Of a stretch of DNA of 64,000 nt, positions 63,173 to 64,000 are shown one piece after another (position 1 is the stretch's first letter; each line of letters opens with the position of its first letter). Source of the DNA: Microbacterium sp. NIBRBAC000506063 (GTDB lineage Bacteria; Actinomycetota; Actinomycetes; Actinomycetales; Microbacteriaceae); the NCBI RefSeq assembly GCF_017968845.1, contig NZ_CP072876.1, positions 2,418,001 to 2,482,000 on the forward strand. Direction: 5' to 3'. The notes under the pieces were generated by a model. It made no database searches and was not told where the DNA came from. It saw only the letters and a list, made by a program, of their open reading frames with translations. A program made the position numbers and the translations under genes.

Positions 63173-64000
63173 TCAGCGAGAGCGACGCGGCAGCGGACGT
63201 TTGCGCACCGGCTCGGTGCCGATCGACCCCAGGATGAGCGCCGTCTGCAGGATCAGCGCCTCCCGTGGTCCGGTGGCGTCCCACCCGATCACCTCGGAGA
63301 CGCGCTTGAGACGGTAGCGCACCGTGTTGGGGTGGACGAAGAGCTCCCGGGCCGTGGCCTCGAGGGAGCGGCCGTTGTCGAGGTAGCTCCACAGGGTGGT
63401 CACCAGGTCGGTGGAGTGCGCCTGCAGCGGGCGGTAGATGCGGTCGATGAGCGTCTGCTTCGCCAGGGGGTCGCCGGCGAGGGACCGCTCGGGAAGCAGA
63501 TCGTCGGCCTCCACCGGTCGCGGAGCGCCGCGCCAGGCGCGGGCGACGGCGAACCCGGCCAGCGCGGCGCGCGCACTCTGTCCGGCATCGACGAGCGCGG
63601 AGGCTGCTGGTCCGACGACGACGTGCCCGGGGCCGAAGGACCCTTCCAGGCGCGTGGCGATCTCGCCGAAGGTGAGTTCGTCAGCAGATTCGGCCCCCGG
63701 GGCCTGAGCGCGTCCGACGACCAGCACGAGGCGGGAGCCCTGCACGCCGATCAGCACGTCGACGGACAGCTTGCGCGCCGTGCGACGCACCTGGTCGACG
63801 TCGAACTGCGGGGGCGTCGTACCCACGATCACGCAGACCTCGCCGTGGCCGTGCCAGCCGAGGGCCGCGATGCGGCTGGGGAGCTCCTCATCGGCCTCGC
63901 CCGTGAGGATCGAGTCGACGACGAGGGCCTCCAGACGCGCGTCCCACAGTCCGCGTGCCTCGGCCGCCCGCGCGTACACGTCGGCGGCGGCGAAGGCCAC
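63173..64000 (-). CDS. PucR/CdaR-family regulator, probable FasR-like; 5' end outside window
   Basis: The reading frame is open to the end of the window, so the start is missing; about 275 residues are visible. The C-terminus is the PucR HTH (LWSYLDNGRSLEATARELFVHPNTVRYRLKRVSEVIG) followed by QTALILGSIG. The upstream part resembles the GGDEF-like CdaR middle region (VCVIVGTTPPQFDVDQVRRTARKL). A regulator of this type directly upstream of fabD-fabH-acpP-fabF is the arrangement of FasR, which controls fatty-acid synthesis in Streptomyces. An inverted repeat at 63131-63155 is a plausible target. Confidence 0.8.
   Translation of the reverse strand: MAFAAADVYARAAEARGLWDARLEALVVDSILTGEADEELPSRIAALGWHGHGEVCVIVGTTPPQFDVDQVRRTARKLSVDVLIGVQGSRLVLVVGRAQAPGAESADELTFGEIATRLEGSFGPGHVVVGPAASALVDAGQSARAALAGFAVARAWRGAPRPVEADDLLPERSLAGDPLAKQTLIDRIYRPLQAHSTDLVTTLWSYLDNGRSLEATARELFVHPNTVRYRLKRVSEVIGWDATGPREALILQTALILGSIGTEPVRKRPLPRRSR

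Overview
This 64 kb window is high-GC DNA (about 70% G+C by eye) from an actinobacterium, most likely family Microbacteriaceae and close to Microbacterium. The indications are the fatty-acid block (PucR-type regulator, fabD, fabH, acpP, fabF), the GlgE/GlgB/GlgX alpha-glucan genes, a coproporphyrin-type ferrochelatase, a DUF3145 gene, the metallopeptidase-clpS-DUF2017 operon and many GTG starts. Most of the window is dense housekeeping chromosome with short intergenic gaps (none over about 300 bp).

Layout. 0-6 kb: a DivIVA-like fragment, a secreted lytic transglycosylase, a small Zn-ribbon protein with an alpha/beta hydrolase, an AI-2E-type permease, and a large membrane protein coupled to a thioredoxin-TPR protein. 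6-14 kb: glgB and glgE overlap by ATGA; glgX follows after an A+T-richer island with two lipoprotein genes. 14-26 kb: cysteine desulfurase and mnmA (tRNA 2-thiolation), a pentapeptide-repeat protein, an FAD oxidoreductase, ligA, acylphosphatase, a DEAD-box helicase, DUF4262, a VapBC pair and fadD. 26-33 kb: gatCAB, dinB, a GerW-like protein, a P-loop kinase and the clpS operon. 33-38 kb: LysE exporter, an orphan PD-(D/E)XK-like protein, tRNA-His, orn, tRNA-Arg, msrA and ssb. 38-48 kb: ettA, two thioesterases, FAD dehydrogenase, mscS-glbO and pepN. 48-58 kb: ferrochelatase, rpiB, a Nei-type glycosylase, amidohydrolase, dps, gamma carbonic anhydrase, tRNA-Met, psuK-psuG and a GmrSD-like type IV restriction gene. 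58-64 kb: an iron-box-preceded HxD...H protein, DUF3145 and the FAS-II operon with its regulator.

A dominant technical feature is that about half of the protein genes, including essential ones (ligA, gatA/B/C, fabD, fabF, orn), are split across frames. Every split I examined is explained by loss of one base, usually one G or C from a run of about four or more. I count about 51 such losses in 29 genes and no gains, and adding one base per break restores family-length proteins. I read this as systematic sequence error and annotate these genes at full span; they should not be taken as pseudogenes.

The parts most worth a second look are the orphan PD-(D/E)XK-like gene beside tRNA-His, the iron-box/HxD oxygenase-like gene, the GmrSD-like protein with an extra C-terminal domain, the lipoprotein island inside the glucan cluster, and several families of palindromic intergenic repeats, some of which supply the stop codon of the upstream gene.
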